Positions 1-14,115 of a stretch of DNA of 64,000 bases are shown one piece after another. The translations under genes and the position numbers were made by a program. Origin of the DNA: Lepturacanthus savala (Eukaryota > Chordata > Actinopteri > Scombriformes > Trichiuridae); the NCBI GenBank assembly GCA_030544235.1, contig CM060477.1:9632434-9696433 (forward strand). Direction: 5' to 3'. Numbering within the stretch: the stretch's first letter is position 1; each line of letters opens with the position of its first letter. Below the pieces are notes generated by a model. The model worked only from the letters and a program-made list of their open reading frames with translations. It ran no database searches and was not told the origin of the DNA.

Positions 1-3000
1 TCTAGCATTTTCCTTATTTATTTTCTTTTTTGTCCTTCAAGTCCAAACTCATTCAATACATTTTCATCGCGCCTCCATCAAGGACGGGTGAATGTGCACT
101 GACACTAATGTGGAGCAGGTCAAGAGAGGAATGGTCCTACCTAATGTGCATCTTCTTCTGTGCTCTCCTCTTTGCCGCCGCCAAAAACAATGCATCCCTC
201 CTCCCTCGTTCCTGCTTCCCCATACTTAGGCCCTCGCAGCAATTATGCCCAATCACAGGGCCTCAATAGGAAGCAACCAGGGCTTGTTTGTGCCTCTGCG
301 GTCATTAAGAGGGGGGTGAAGAAAGGAATTAATGACTTAATTGAGGAGGAGAGAAAAGAGGGAAATCACACAGACTCTGGGAGCGGAGGGGAGAGTATGA
401 ATGGGGCGCCTGGAACGCTCCTGGAGCAGGGGATTGTGGGATTGCTGAAGTGTGTCAAGATTTTGGTCGTTCTCCAGAGCAGATGGCGGCTTGTCGTTCG
501 CATACCATCTATTCTCCTCTTTGTCAACCCAGAACGGCTTCTTTTGTTCCTCCCCATTGCTTTGCTGCAAAAAAAAAAAGTTCATGGGCGGAGAGAAGAA
601 AAAAGAATTAGGAAAAAAACACAACACAACAAAACTGAAACATTGGTTCAGTTTGCTCCAGATCGACAGTCTCAACGTTCCCCGCTCTCTCCCTCTCTCT
701 CTCTCTCTCCTGAAGTTTTGACCAAATCAGAAAGGATGCTGTGTCTAAACTGTTGTTGTGCCAGCCTTGGCACATTGCTATTCATTCCTCTCTAATGTGG
801 CAGGGTCCCCTCACTGCCAAGCCTCTGCTACTGCTCCACAGACTCCTGATTACTGTGGATAAACACACAGGAGGAGATCCCCCTCCTGTCCTCCATCCAC
901 ACCAACTGAGACTTGAGAGATACGCTACCTCCAGGAAATTCTGGCTCGGCTCGCTCTCGCAAATTTCTCTTTCCGTCCAAGATTTCAAACCGATATAGTA
1001 ATCAAGAGGAAAGTGAAAAAAAAAACAGCTCACTGACTATTCAGTCACTGTCCACACCTTCTGAAATTCTCCTCTTTGATTGTCGCACAAAAAAAAAAAA
1101 AAGAAAGTAAAACAAGGACGGACGTAAGCCGCGGGGTCTCCGGAGTGGATGATAGCAAGCCGAGGTGCTTTTAAACAGTTTCCTTTTTTTCTTTTATCTT
1201 TCATGTGTCCCGATTTCTGGAAGCATTCCTTCTGTAAACAGCGACTGAAAAAACAACAACTGAGGCTTATTTGGAAAATGGCTAGCACCTTTGCAGGGCT
1301 GAATAATTAATGTATGCTAATGTTAACAATGTATTAGTTATTCAAATGTGATCCTTTTAGACAACAGTGCTGTTTACCCCCTATTACTCTCTCTGATCTC
1401 CCATTCCAAAAGGGGAGCACATAAAGAGAAGAAAGCAAAGGAAGAGTGGAGAGATGAGTGTATGTGACACTAGCAGACACCAGCCAACACAACAAAGAAA
1501 CACAGTGAGATTAGCATGACAGAGAATACTGGCGCTTCACACATTAATACACGACATGAACTATAGCCATAACCCCTCAGGGGCCCGATGCAATATGCAT
1601 CTCCTTTACCTCCTCCTTCAATCTTTCTCTTTTCACGTCTGTTGTTTCTTTTTTTTCGAACACATCGCTCTAGTCTTTTCTGTTGTGCGCTCATCTCCTC
1701 TCCTTCTCTTTCCCAGCCCTCTGCTCTTTCTCAGTAGACGTCTGAAGGGCCCTTCAGCCCAGAGGAGATGGGGACTGGTCTTACCCGGGGCCAGGGGCCA
1801 CTGCGTGTGGGGTGGCACAGGAGGAGAGGAGAGGACTCTCTGTCTGGAGGATGTGAGGATGGTTATGTGTCTGAATGTTGGGAGAGGAGGGCCTCCCATT
1901 GATAGATTAAGCACCAGGTTGGCTGTACTTGAGGACTATGGTTCTCTATCGCAGGAGGTGAGACTGGAGAGCCAGGTCACACATTAGCATGCGTTTTGTT
2001 TTCGGCTGTCCCAGAGTCCTGCTCAGTCACTCACTAACAACCAGGGACTCTAGAGGAGGGTAAACCTACCATCTTGTTTGCCGAGCACTATTTACGCAGC
2101 ATTTCAGGCTTATGTATATAAATCTTCTTAACACACAGACACACCTTTGAAGACATGGGATTGATTAAAAAGTTGCAACCCCCTAAACATACTGCACAGT
2201 GTCAAACTTGTTCTTTGTAAATGAGAAGCCTAGATCACCACAGTACTGAATATAATCAAGCCAAACCAGTATGTTAACACTACCACATGTGGCTCCAGAT
2301 ACAGAATGGCAACAGGTAAAAAATAACTATCTCTTAATGTGATAGTCCATTAAAACAGCTTTTTAATTGTGGTACTTTTTAAACAATTTCCACACAACAG
2401 AAAATACACCTGGCCAGTGGTGCTCAGTGAAAAGCGAGATCAAACAGGATCTGGATAATCTATTAATTATGCTTGAATGATTTACAAAAGAGTTGAGGCT
2501 TGCGTGTCTGTAATTTAGGAACTAGTTTACACCTGCGGATCACTCAGGGTTTGTTGGTATGTATGGTTTAGAGCGGAGAAAGAAAACATGTCTGTGTTTT
2601 AATTCAATTTATGCACAAAACAGTGGACACACGGTTGGTTTTCTGTTCTAACTGACACAAGTAAGAGCTTTTTTTATTTTACTTTAAAGAATACCATTAT
2701 GAAGAAGTTATCTGCTGGATTGATCAAACTTAACCGACTATCTTTTAAAACTAACCTCCACATTTGGTTCTCCACGCTTTCTCTGATATCAAATATTTGC
2801 ACGAATGAGACATGACTTGTCTCTCAACTTTTTTTCTAAGAGTCTCTAAAACATATTTCCATGCCGGCTCACATCCGCCCGTGGCTTTCATTTGCATGTC
2901 CGCCGTGTTAAGACCGCCTGAAGCAAGCTCCTCAAGGTGATCCAGTCTGGGAATGTCTTTGAACCTCCCTGAAGCTGCATGTACAAAAGATCAATGCATC

Positions 3001-4385
3001 TGCAAAAAAAAATTCTAGCACAGTTGACTTTATCCCCCCGTTCCTCCCCTCCTTTGCTTCATCAAAGATGGACTTGAATTAGGTGCAATTAAAGTATTTC
3101 CACAGCCACCATAAAACAAAAACCACATGACAGAAGAGCCGTGGCTTCGCCATTACAAATAATCGCCCGCTAAATTCACACATTGTCACTCAGCTGCAAC
3201 AAGGTCAAAGATGTGAGGCTGACCTTTTTTTTTTAAAAAAAAAAAAAGTGCGTGCCAATCATGACAACATTAGATCCCACTAAGGGGCTGCGAAACAAAG
3301 TCATTTAAATGCTGAAAGCTATAGACCCCCCTCCTCCATTTCCCCTTTTGATAATGATATCAGTAATAGAGTCTTTTGTTTGATAATGAGAGCTGCTATT
3401 TCTGATCGGGAATAATAATACACGGCTATTACAGTTTCATCTGTTGGGATTGAATGAATAACAATGCTTTGTGCGATATTCAGCGTTGCACTAAAACACA
3501 AAGTAAAACATTAAGTCTGTAATTGTGGGGTTGATACTGAAGTGGTCGGCCACCTTGGTCAGGCAGCATGGAGAGGAAAGCAAAGGTCCTTGGAGTTATT
3601 ATTATAGCCTGACAATGAAGTCGATTTGGAGTGTTAATCATAAGCTTTGGTCCACCAATAAAGTCCTGGCTGCATTCGCCCTTTGATGAGACTGTTTTGA
3701 TGCTAATTTTACAGTGGAATAATAATTAAGTTAATGACATGTATGTGATTTAAGAGAACATGTTTGTGGTGCTGCGGAAGATTGGCACCCATAATGAGCG
3801 ACTCATTCCTCGTTTGCAAAAGTAGGAGAGGTCGAGATCACAATTAACTGCGATGATTAGAGCGTAGACCTCACAACTGGAACAATCAGGGGACCTCAAA
3901 GTTTCAGCACATACTGTATAAGAAAGATTAAAGTGCCATTAAGAGTAGATAGTTAGTATTCCTCATCAGAGTCGATCCGGTATCTCTCTACGCTGCAACC
4001 TGTGAGAGTCAGAAACTGAAAACAAGAAAACTGCACAACCGACAACCGACAACTTTCTGCTGCTTCCCGCTGCCTGCCAAGTTTAATGACTCCAGCTGCA
4101 ACTGCCAAAACACTGATTCACTATCTGACAAAACTGGATGATGACAAAAAGCACATTCTTAACTAAAAACACTGTGCCGATGCTTGAGATAGAATTTCTC
4201 TCCTTTGTGGGATGGATGATAATAGGTGAAAACAAAGAATAGGGGTGTAAAATGCTTCAGCTGAGCATGATTACAGCTGTGGCCATCATTAGGCAGCCTC
4301 TTTAATGTAATTGATGGAGTGGATTCTCATAGCAGACCTCAATAGACTGGGCAGGGTCTCATCGTTTATTTGGACTCATCTGCAT
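1..4385. other. Gene-free block; possible regulatory sequence
   Basis: Contains A/T runs, pyrimidine tracts near 690 and 1690, and unique AT-balanced sequence. No ORF with family similarity was found. The stretch at about 3,590-3,900 is free of simple repeats and rich in TAAT cores. Confidence 0.6.
3590..3900. promoter_or_regulatory. Candidate conserved non-coding element
   Basis: Repeat-free, AT-balanced sequence with many TAAT/ATTA cores (GTTAATCAT, ATAATTAAGTTAATGAC, CAATTAACTGCGATGATTAG), a composition common in developmental enhancers. Conservation cannot be judged from one sequence. Confidence 0.25.
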
Positions 4386-4705
4386 TTGGTCTGTGTGTGC
4401 TTGTGTGCACGTGCGTGTGCATGTGTGTGTGTGTGTGTTTATGTGTGCATGCAGACATGAGGTAGAGCCAGAGTGTGCAATAATTATGACTTCACACTCT
4501 TCAGACACTTAGAGAAAAGAGCAAAACAAAGCGTGACATCAGTGTATGTGTGTGTGTCCGCGTGTGCTTGTGTGAATATGCGTGTGTGTTGTTTGGTACA
4601 TTCTAAGTGCAATTGTGCAAATGTGGTCTCAGTGTCTACATGTGTTTGCATACACATGGTTGTGTGAATGTGTGCGCAACTACAGTGCATAAGTGAGTCC
4701 CATAA

Positions 4706-4763
<58 letters not shown>
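4386..4763. repeat. TG-rich region ending in (GT)n(GA)n compound microsatellite
   Basis: Interrupted TG repeats occupy 4390-4450 and 4540-4590. A pure (GT)n runs 4706-4728 and switches directly to (GA)n to 4763. Confidence 0.9.
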
Positions 4764-6754
4764 CTGTTTGCATTTGCTCAAGGATCCTGACCCTTCAGAA
4801 ATGACACGTTTTCTCTATCTACCCCATCCTTTCCCCACACATTAGGTGCTTACAAAAGACAGAGCACTAATGCATCATCTAATTGGCCTAGGCTCCTGCC
4901 TCTGCCTCTCCCTCCATCACTCTATTAGCTCAGTAATTACCCATATGCCTCGGCGAGGCGGGCGTCCAGATAATGGCCGCCTCAAGGGCCCTTGAGCACG
5001 GCAGAGAGGGGCCGCAGTCTGTCACCGCGGGAACACAGCAAGCTCTCCAAACTATCCCAGCACCGCACTGGGAAAAAAAAAACACAATGGGGAAGGAGTT
5101 TGGCAACTTCGTGTCTCCCCACCCACTCCCAAAAAAGAAAAAAAAAAGTTATGAGTTGAGGGAGTGTTGATGCAAATTGGGGGCTGTTCAAGTTGGATGT
5201 TGTCTATTTAGCTAATGCGCATTTCTGTGCCATGTGTGTGAATGAAGCCAGAACATACTTGTTCATTTCTTTAAAAGATAAGTGTTTTTTTAACATCTGT
5301 TTTCACAAAACACTCCAGCCCAGAACCATTGCAATTTTTGTCCATTTTGGAGGCAAACAGTTGTAGCCTGTAGTGAATCGTGCATCAGATTCTCATGCAT
5401 GAGTATAATTAGATCTCCAACAAACTTTTACCTTTAACTTTAGCAACGTTTCCCTCACCTTGACCCCAGTGTTGTCTAACCATGTAACATAGTCCCCATG
5501 TACTTGTATTATAGAATGTAAAAATATGAAAAATGCATTGAGTCGATGCAGTTTATTAAACCACGACGCCTAATGAGTCATACTCCTGCGAGTCATGCTC
5601 TTGTCCGTATGTTAGCCCGTCCAGTGGAGTGGGTGTTGTGGACAAACGGACAGCGAACACACACGGGCATGCCGCGGTAGAAGAGGAAAGCAGAAAATAT
5701 TGCATGTGACGGTTCCTTGCTTATAAGCATGCTGTTGTGCAGTTATTGTATTTTTTATCGCCAATGAAGTGACTAGCTCGGGGGTACTGCAGGGCAACAA
5801 GACAACAAATATGGTCCGTGAACGTGCCTCAATTATGGAATTTTGGAGGGTTCTGTTGCATGTTTGCAGTGATTCTGTCCTAAAAAATATCACTTTGGTA
5901 GATATATCTACACTGTGTACTTGTATTAGAAAGGGGCTGCTTCATCGCTGGAATGGACGGGAACCATTAGAGCGAACAATAACTCTCTCAGCACGCAGAA
6001 AGGCTGTAAGGATTTTTATTAGACAGGCTCTCTGCCTCTCTCTTTCTCCTTCCTGTCTGAATCTTTCTCAATCTCATATCCTTAGCAAATGGAAATCATA
6101 ATTCTCCAATCTTCAATCTTTAGCCTCTTAATTGAAATCACATAATCTGTCACAGAATAGGGCCGGCCGCCCTCATCCCATCCCCAAGTGACACTTCCAA
6201 AAGGAGTACAACAAAGAGCTTCTTAAATAATTCCCCAGCCCTCGGCAGCATATAATATGGATTACAGAGCGCTCGCCCTCTTTCTCTCTCCACCTCCCAC
6301 ACTTGCTCCCTCAATATGGGATATGGTCTCATCCCTCCATCCTACCCAAGGCAGATTTTGTGACACTCAAGCTGCTGACCAGGCAGCATTATCTTAATCT
6401 TATCTTTAAAATCAGATAAATATATAAATAAAGCAAGCAGTGGTAATGCTAATATATGCCCTAAGAGGGTCTAAGGCTTCAGATCCATGGACTTAATCTG
6501 GGTTTTTGGGGAGGTATCTTCCCTTGGCCGTTCAGAGATTTGTGAGATCGCTGTCAGTCCTGGGCCGGCTGAATTATCTTTGTGTATTGTGTTAATCTGT
6601 TGGCATGCAGACTGCGGTGGACTAAGGTTCAAGTGGGAAGGATTAGGGGAGATCTGAGCAAAGCTCATGCAGGCAGCCTTCTCAAAAAACGACCCATGCA
6701 TTCGGGCCCCTCTGTGGGTTTTTGCACACTGACCAAAAGGGACCGCTGAAGCAT

Positions 6755-6768
6755 GCTCTCTCTCTCTC

Positions 6769-6799
<31 letters not shown>

Positions 6800-6800
6800 T
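6755..6800. repeat. (CT)n microsatellite
   Basis: CT dinucleotides with two TGTC interruptions. Apparent ORFs across it are low-complexity artefacts. Confidence 0.9.
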
Positions 6801-8639
6801 TGCCATACACACTCACACACAGATACACACAAATCGCCTTCATTCCACCCTCTCCATTCCAGATAATTCCCCTCTTAAAATTTCCCCTCAGACCAGCCAC
6901 TGCTAGTGCAGGACCCAAAATGCAAAAACCAGTGGCCATGCCCACTCCACAAATCCCAAAACCTTTTAGAGCTACTTGACTGAGAGAAATCCATCTGGAG
7001 AGGATATCCACCATCCATTACTTAGAGACTAATGTCTAGTTTTAACTCGGCGGTATTTATTTACATCATAGCATCTAAATAAAGCACATTTTATGCCCTG
7101 AACTCACCCCAGTAATACCTCGTTAAGATGTTTCTACCGCACAGCTAGAACACGGACAAGGTTTGTAACTTTGTTAATTGTTCGTTGTCAGTTCAATAAC
7201 CCAGCACTTTGTGTGGGACTCTCCATGATTATCTCTGGAGAGTGATAAAATCACTTCAGGTAAATGAGTGATTGGACTGGAGGACCGCTGAAGTACAACT
7301 TAGCAGTCCTTTAGCAGCTTCTGTTTGCTAAATGGAGCCATGGAGTTGGGAGGATGAGGAGGCTGGAGGGGTCAGAGGGGTCCATATGGACCAGCAATTG
7401 GACGACTCTCGGAGGGACCAGCAACCAATCACGTTCTCTACGAATCCTTGACCCCGGAGACCTGGAGATCCAGCAGGAGAGCCGGGATTTCATTTCCATC
7501 AATCACTTGGCTTCAATGAAAGCTAATAGAACAATTCTAATCTCTCAAATCGTTTTATTTGGTTTAAGTTCTCGGGACGGGAATAACACTGTTGGAGGTG
7601 CACTTGTCTGTATGGAAATATAAGAAAAAAAAAACTCTCTTCATGTGGAGATCAATGGTGAGTCATCCAGGAGACACGGATCGCTTTGGGGATATCAAGA
7701 ATAACAAAAGCTGACTATTTATTTTAACCCTTGCTCCATGTGACACACGGGAAAAAAAAAACAAATGTCATATTAATACGTTCATATCTATGCAGTCATT
7801 TGTAACATAACTTCAGAAAAGTGGGTATTGTTACAAAAAAAGCATTCTGCACACAGGGAGGAATGAGCGAACCAACCCTGAAACAGAGAATCATTTGTGC
7901 ATTCGCAGTTTAATCAACCAAATATCTTTGTCCAGATTCCGTCTCACAGGCCTGCTTTATTAGAGGCAGAATCTTCTGGGTCTTTCTGCCTGCGTTGATA
8001 AGGTTAATAGGTCTCTTATATGGTAATTGTCCAGTCAGGGAAAAACAAGACCAAGCAATTTTAATTAAGGAGCAAGTGGCTTGTTACCTCGCTTCACTTC
8101 CTGAACTGCTCCGAACTTTAAATTATCTTCCACGTAGCAAGACTTCCAGAGCAGTTGTTTTGTCATGTCTCCAATTACACTAAACAAGCAGACAGTTGGA
8201 GAAACTTGCTGGCTAATTTCTTTTTTTTTTCTCCCCCCCCCCCTCGCAACGGCAGACCGTTTGTGATCCATGAGCGAGCAATAAGGACACTAATAAAATC
8301 TGATTAGCACTGACCACAGCACTCCTTGATTGATCCTTGTCTGATATTGTTTTTCCATAAATGTAATTAGCTTCAACTCCGGATACTAATGTGGCTCCTC
8401 GTTTTCGTTACGGGCGGCATCAGTTTGCTCCCTTCGTATTCCTTAGTAAATCTTTTATAATTACCTCAACCACCAATTATTATTGTCCTACTTTTTAGAG
8501 ACATTTTCTAAACAAATCCCGGAGAGAGAAAAAAAAATGAGAACGAGAAAAAAAAAAAGGAGAAGTTATCGAGGAGAACAGAGAGGAAATGTGAAGAAAA
8601 AAAAAATACTTGTAAGCCCGGCGGACAAGTTACAGGGAA

Positions 8640-8930
8640 AAGACAAAGGCTTGATTAGCATTGATGTCAAACAATTAAAGCAGGAGTATTCATAAAGGAA
8701 AGGATCTTATTAGCTGGAGAAAAACAGAATGAGACGGACCATTTCTCGGTTGCTTAAGCCTCAGGATTACTCAACCTTTGGTGGCGGAGAGGAACAATGT
8801 GGCTTTTAAAAACCCATTTTCGAGGGAAGCGTCTGGTTGACAATTATATGCCTCTAAGCTGTTTAATAGGTGTTAGGGAGAGGTCTTTAAGATCCTCATT
8901 CAGGACTAGCGATCTGGGCCATGGTGTTTG
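8640..8930. promoter_or_regulatory. Candidate conserved non-coding element
   Basis: Unique sequence with clustered motifs (CTTGATTAGCATTGATGTCA, AACAATTAAAG, GGAACAATGTGG, GCTGTTTAATAGG) including SOX-like AACAAT. It lies in the prox1 gene desert. No direct evidence of activity. Confidence 0.25.
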
Positions 8931-8938
8931 AAGCATTT

Positions 8939-8941
<3 letters not shown>

Positions 8942-8978
<37 letters not shown>
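8942..8978. repeat. (GT)n microsatellite
   Basis: Near-pure GT dinucleotides with one GC variant near the 3' end. Confidence 0.9.
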
Positions 8979-8981
<3 letters not shown>

Positions 8982-10513
8982 GTATGGGGGGTATGAGAAG
9001 GGTTTTAGGAAGAGCCTGACATAAGAAAGAGAGAAAGGACAGAAGGGGGAAGAGAGTTTTAAGCCTGCTAAGCAGATCAGTGTCTTTATGTGCGGTCAAC
9101 AGAGGCACTTGAAACTTTTTGTGGGCTCCAGCTGTCTGGAGCTAATTCTTCCTTTTTATTTCCTTTGTACAGAGATGAGAAAGAAGAGACCAAAGAAGAG
9201 CATTTATGAAATACTTTACAAAGCTTCCTTTTTTTTTTTGCTTTCGGCCTCTTAACTTGTTGAAATATACTGCAGCAAAAACGTTACATACACCAATGGA
9301 TCAGGCAAATCTGAGATACGGAACAAACTGACGACTAAAGTTGCTCTAAAGTGGTGTGAAAACCGAATTAACAGATAAAAATGTCAACTTGTGTCTGCGC
9401 ACTTCTGACTCCTTCGAGCAGCTTGTTTGTGTTTACAGATTGATTTAAAAAAAAAAAGAGAAAGAGAGAGAGAAAAAAAAAAGAAACAGTCAATAATCTG
9501 TTTTCCCAAACGATTTTTAATCACCCTTTCAAATATTTGTGCCGTCGCTCGCGTGGAGTCGTGTCCTTTAGGATTTGAGATGGCCACAAACAACAGGAGG
9601 AAAAAAAAAAAAAAAGAGCACAGCCAGAAAAAAGATCAACAAACAGTGGAAGCGCGGAGACAGAACAGTTTGAGGATGAACGCTGCTAATCCTGACCTCT
9701 TCTAATGCTAATGCAAATGCATGTTTATCAAATATGTAATCGACAAAACAAGGATCTGCCAGCACTCTGCTCTTTGTTCCGTGATTGTGGAAGAGGGAGA
9801 TTAAGATGGGCTTTAGCGATGCTCAGATAGATGGAAGGAGAGAGGGATGCAGGGACGGCTGGATGCAGTTTGAATCTGCTCCTCTTTTTTTTTTTTCATT
9901 TTTGCTCAGCTGAACTCCATCCAGTCTGTGTTCATTTAATAATTCTGTTTCAGTCTTTTGACAACATGTATATTTGTTTTAGTCACATTTAAGAATTTGT
10001 CAAATTTGTATGTGCAGTTAAATTTTCTTTTTCTGTCTTATTGTAGTTTAGCATAAATATTAAACATTTTCTTATTATAAATGAGATATAATGTGTTGAT
10101 TAATCAACTTCCTAATGGGCAATGTTGACCTTTTCTTTTTAATTTTACAGATACAGGTTTATTACAGACGCACACGTCCTCATATCACTCTGCAGTAATA
10201 TGCCACTCTAGCCTATGTTCACTCACTTATTCACTAAAATATTCATGGTTACTACATGGTTATGGTTTAGATTGAGCACTTCAAATAATATTCCTTGAGC
10301 TAACATCTGTGTAAAGGTGTTTGATCACTTATGTTAATCCTGAACTCATTCCTACCAATAGAAACATGAAAGATAGTCAACTGAAAGAGTGTGATAATAT
10401 TAACATTAGTGTATCCTGCTATAAATGTTGTAGTTTTATCCGAGCCATTTATCCTTTTTGTCTAATTTTCAGCGGGATTATAGATGAATTTATGCTGCTT
10501 TACCTAATAAGTT

Positions 10514-10800
10514 AAAGGTAAAGTGTGTAGGTTCTGGTGGCAACTAGTGGTAAGATTAATGACTGAAAAGGAACTGAGATAGTAGGAAAACCTACAGTGA
10601 CAAACGAGAAATTAAAAAAAAATCTATAGCTATCGTTAGGTTTGTCCATTCTGGGCTACTGTAGAAACATGGAAATGAATAGTGGCTGAGGGGGGACCCG
10701 CTGTCCATGTAGATAAAAACGGCTCAGTCAAGTAATAAAAACACAACAATTCTCATTTTGATAAATAGTAATAATAAGAAATTATTATTAAAACACATAA
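10514..10800. repeat. Dispersed teleost repeat fragment
   Basis: AAAGTGTGTAGGTTCTGGTG at the start, with CTGGGCTACTGTAGAAACAT and ATGTAGATAAAAACGGCTCA further in, is the pattern of a non-autonomous repeat I recall as common in fish genomes. It runs into a long (AT)n array. Class and full boundaries are uncertain. Confidence 0.5.
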
Positions 10801-10814
10801 TACATTATGCTTTC

Positions 10815-10817
<3 letters not shown>

Positions 10818-10893
<76 letters not shown>
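10818..10893. repeat. (AT)n microsatellite, ~76 bp
   Basis: Uninterrupted AT dinucleotides, able to extrude a cruciform. It abuts the dispersed repeat at 10,514-10,800. Confidence 0.95.
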
Positions 10894-10899
<6 letters not shown>

Positions 10900-12639
10900 A
10901 TCATACACATTCTACCTTTTCTCATTCTCATGGAAAACATTGTCAACAAATATTTATATATTTTTAGTACAGTATGGGTTTCATTGATGAAATGCCTGTG
11001 CAGCATTATATGATGGAATTTGTTTCAAAACCAAAAGTGCCACCTCAAACTTTTTTTTTTTTTAATTATTTTTTCTTTAAGAGCACACCCATCAACGTAA
11101 AATGTTATGCTGACAAAAGGCATTTCACGTTACATGTCACACACGTTGTCCAGTGTGACGAGGGAAGTGTTGGGGCGTAGTCGGTGGAGTTGCGGGGCAG
11201 TTTTTTCGCGGTTAAATGTTCGCAGGATGACACAGGGGCACAACTCTTGCCAGTTTGTGCCTCCCCTCGGCACCCAGAGAAACAGAGGTAACCTATTTTC
11301 TTTGGCAAGGTTGAGCAGTCATGCGAAAGCTGTGTTTGTGCTGTTTGATTGCATTGCTCCTTTAGGCTCCCTTACCTTGCTGCCTCCATCTATCCTTTCT
11401 CCTCTTTTACCCTCCTTTCTCTCTCTTTTTTAAAACTCTGCTTCTATCTCTTTCTCTTGTTCTCTTGTCTCCGTGTTTCCTTATTCCCTCCTGGCCTCCT
11501 CTTCCTTTCTCTGCCTCCATCCTTCTTCTCCTCTGTCCACCGCCACACCGGGATAAAGGAGAGCTCTTGCTGTGCTGTGTGTTTGCCTGCCTGGTTGCAG
11601 GGTTTGTTGTTAGTAAATGAGGTCATTAGAAGACACTCTGACCTAACCAAAGGCATTTGTTCTGCATGCTGTATTTTTTACCCTCTTTCCCTTTCTCAGT
11701 ATAAATATACACCTTTGATGGAGCGGCCAGATGCTGCGATCATTAACATGTCATTATTTCACCAAACAAATTATTGTGGGAAATTCCTTTCCATAGTTCC
11801 TTCACCTCGGCTTTATACGGTTACGTTACAAACAACTTCCGTCTAACCGGTGTCGTATTTCCATTTTCCCTTGCTCAACAACTTGATCCCTTTCAGATGC
11901 TACCTCCTTATCTCCGTCTTGTTCTGACCTCCCCCCTCGATGTTTCGGTGCATCTTGTAGGGTGACACAGCCAGACGAGCCTCAGGGCCGTTGGGTCCTC
12001 TCTTTGTGGCACGTAGCCACATCCCCGATGACACCTGTGAGTCTTGGCAGAGCTCCTGGTTTACTGTAGCTGTTAGCAGGCTTTTATGTCGAACAAAACA
12101 CCAACACAATGTGTTCTCTCTCACTGTATCTCAACAATTCCCCCACCCCCAAATGACTCCAACCCACTTTCTCCTGCGCTGTAAGTGGCCGCTGCTCTTT
12201 CTGCAATCATACGCTACTGTAAACACTGCCAGTGAATCAGTCTTTTCCTCACCACGTGTTAATTATCAGTGAATGTCAAGGATGTCTGCTGGGTCCACCT
12301 CATTCCTCTCAGAGCCAAACCAATTTCTTGTGTTGTGTAACACCGTCCGCCATTGTCCGAGCGCACTCATAAACATACTCCATACACAGCATCTCTGAAG
12401 TGTATTCCATTGTTCCTCAAGTGGGGAGACGAGTGTCGCTCTCCAAACGGACATTGGCACATCTCCTGAAACAATACGACTCCCCCCCACACCACATCGC
12501 TCGCATGCGTTTAAAAACGCCAGACCTTGACCACTTACGCCTGGAAAGAAAATTACCTGAACACAAAGCGCGAACTCTTGTCTACACCCTAAAACACATC
12601 ATAGCACTCTTGTCATAGCAAATGGAGGGTCTATTATAA

Positions 12640-12960
12640 ACAATTATTTTAGCCCTTCACGGACAGTTTGGTCTTTGTGATGCATTGTGTTTTTTGAGCG
12701 AAGAAATATAGGCCGTAATCAATGGAGGAGCCGCGCGGTCAAGGTAAGGCTGCCGGGATAATCTAAACATGTACAATACACGCGTTGGAGGGAGAGGGCT
12801 GGAGGTTCTCTGTGTAAGAAATTGATGTATGATGTATTGTATGCATGAAGGCTGATTATAAAACGGCCACAGAGAATTGTAATTCCTGATTGGCTGCCAG
12901 GAATCTGTTAAAATTTGACAGCAAGCTCAAACATGGCCTTACCACTGTCCTACAGCTGGG
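12640..12960. promoter_or_regulatory. Candidate conserved non-coding element
   Basis: Unique sequence with CCGTAATCAATGG, ACAGAGAATTGTAATTCCTG, an NF1-like TTGGCTGCCAGGAA and no simple repeats. The call is based on composition only. Confidence 0.25.
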
Positions 12961-13326
12961 TAAAGTTTATTAAACTCCAGGTAACTATAGAAACAGTACT
13001 TTATGCTATATCATAAGTTAATTCACATGGCTAACACATTCTTAGTTGTGATTTAAAATGATAGATTTAAAGTGGAGCCTGGATTAACCAGTATGGTATA
13101 CGCATGATAATACTGGGTATTCCGATATAATAAATAATAGTCTTGATGGAGAAAAAACTGCAGTCAGTTCTCTATTCAATTTTCAACGTAATTAATTTTG
13201 TAGTTATACATATTTCACCAGACATTATATCTGACTTCTAATAAATATACAAGCAAATATACATAAATGTGGCTTGAAAATAATAATAAAAAAAAGCTGT
13301 ACATGGGTGACATTATGCACTTTTGT

Positions 13327-13328
<2 letters not shown>

Positions 13329-13389
<61 letters not shown>
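13329..13389. repeat. (CA)n microsatellite, ~61 bp
   Basis: Pure CA dinucleotides; the His-Thr repeat ORFs over it are not genes. Confidence 0.95.
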
Positions 13390-13392
<3 letters not shown>

Positions 13393-13719
13393 TGTCCCAT
13401 GCTTATAACTTTAAAGGTTTATACTGCATTTGTATTTTTGTTTGTATAAATGACGTAAACATTTAAATTAATATCAGCATATACCTCAATATACGTGTCA
13501 GGGAAACCAGATTTCAATTTGAATTTGAGTTCGAGTTGTTGCATTTGTACATTAATTTTAAATTGGGACTTTGGTGCAAAGCATTTTATCTCTGTGAAAG
13601 TCCCTGACAACTAAGCTTAATAAAGAAAAGTCTATTCATCTTTTTTATGTGCACGGTCAGTCAATCAAGATATGAGATGCATACCTGACAGTATAAAGAA
13701 ACCATGCAAAATGGACGGA

Positions 13720-14115
13720 GATCAAGCGTGACTATGAGGAAGGGTGCATAAGGCAAATATGGCAAAGAGAAAGAAGGACAGAGATAAGAGACAAAAAGCG
13801 AGAAAAGAGAGGTGTGAGACGCGTGGGTGGACACTGGGCATGGTGGCAATAGGCACGGGGGCTTAATGAGAGGTGAGCCAGAGGAGAAACAGAGCAAGGA
13901 CAGACAGAGAGAAGGTAGCAGGGAGAGGGAGAGGTGAGAAGGAGGGAGTGAGTGATAGATGGTGCAGCCGGAGAGGGGGGGAATAGAGTAAGAGAGGGAG
14001 GACGGGACTTTGTAAAACAGAAGCAGTAAACAAAAAAGCCAAGAATAGAGTCCAGGTGTGAAAAGTGAAGATGAAGAAACAGGTGAGGGAGACGGGGAGA
14101 GAGCAAGGTGGGGCT
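13720..14115. repeat. Purine-rich tract (~400 bp)
   Basis: The + strand is strongly GA-biased (AGAGGGAGGAC, GGAGAGGGGGGG, GAGGGAGACGGG), with almost no long pyrimidine runs. Such homopurine tracts can form triplexes. The proline/serine/leucine-rich minus-strand ORFs here are compositional shadows. Confidence 0.7.

Larger units (their letters stand above)
4764..10513. other. Gene-free block
   Basis: Holds short A-runs, the (CT)n at 6755 and the (GT)n at 8942. The remaining sequence is mostly unique. ORFs are short and mutually overlapping on both strands, as expected by chance. Confidence 0.6.

Noticed and set aside
160..795. 211-aa ORF near the left edge
   Set aside because: Low-complexity lysine/serine/leucine runs over A- and CT-rich sequence; no domain and no splice or codon support.
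11349..11846. 165-aa ORF
   Set aside because: Its first half is Leu/Ser/Pro-rich sequence from a pyrimidine tract; no family similarity.
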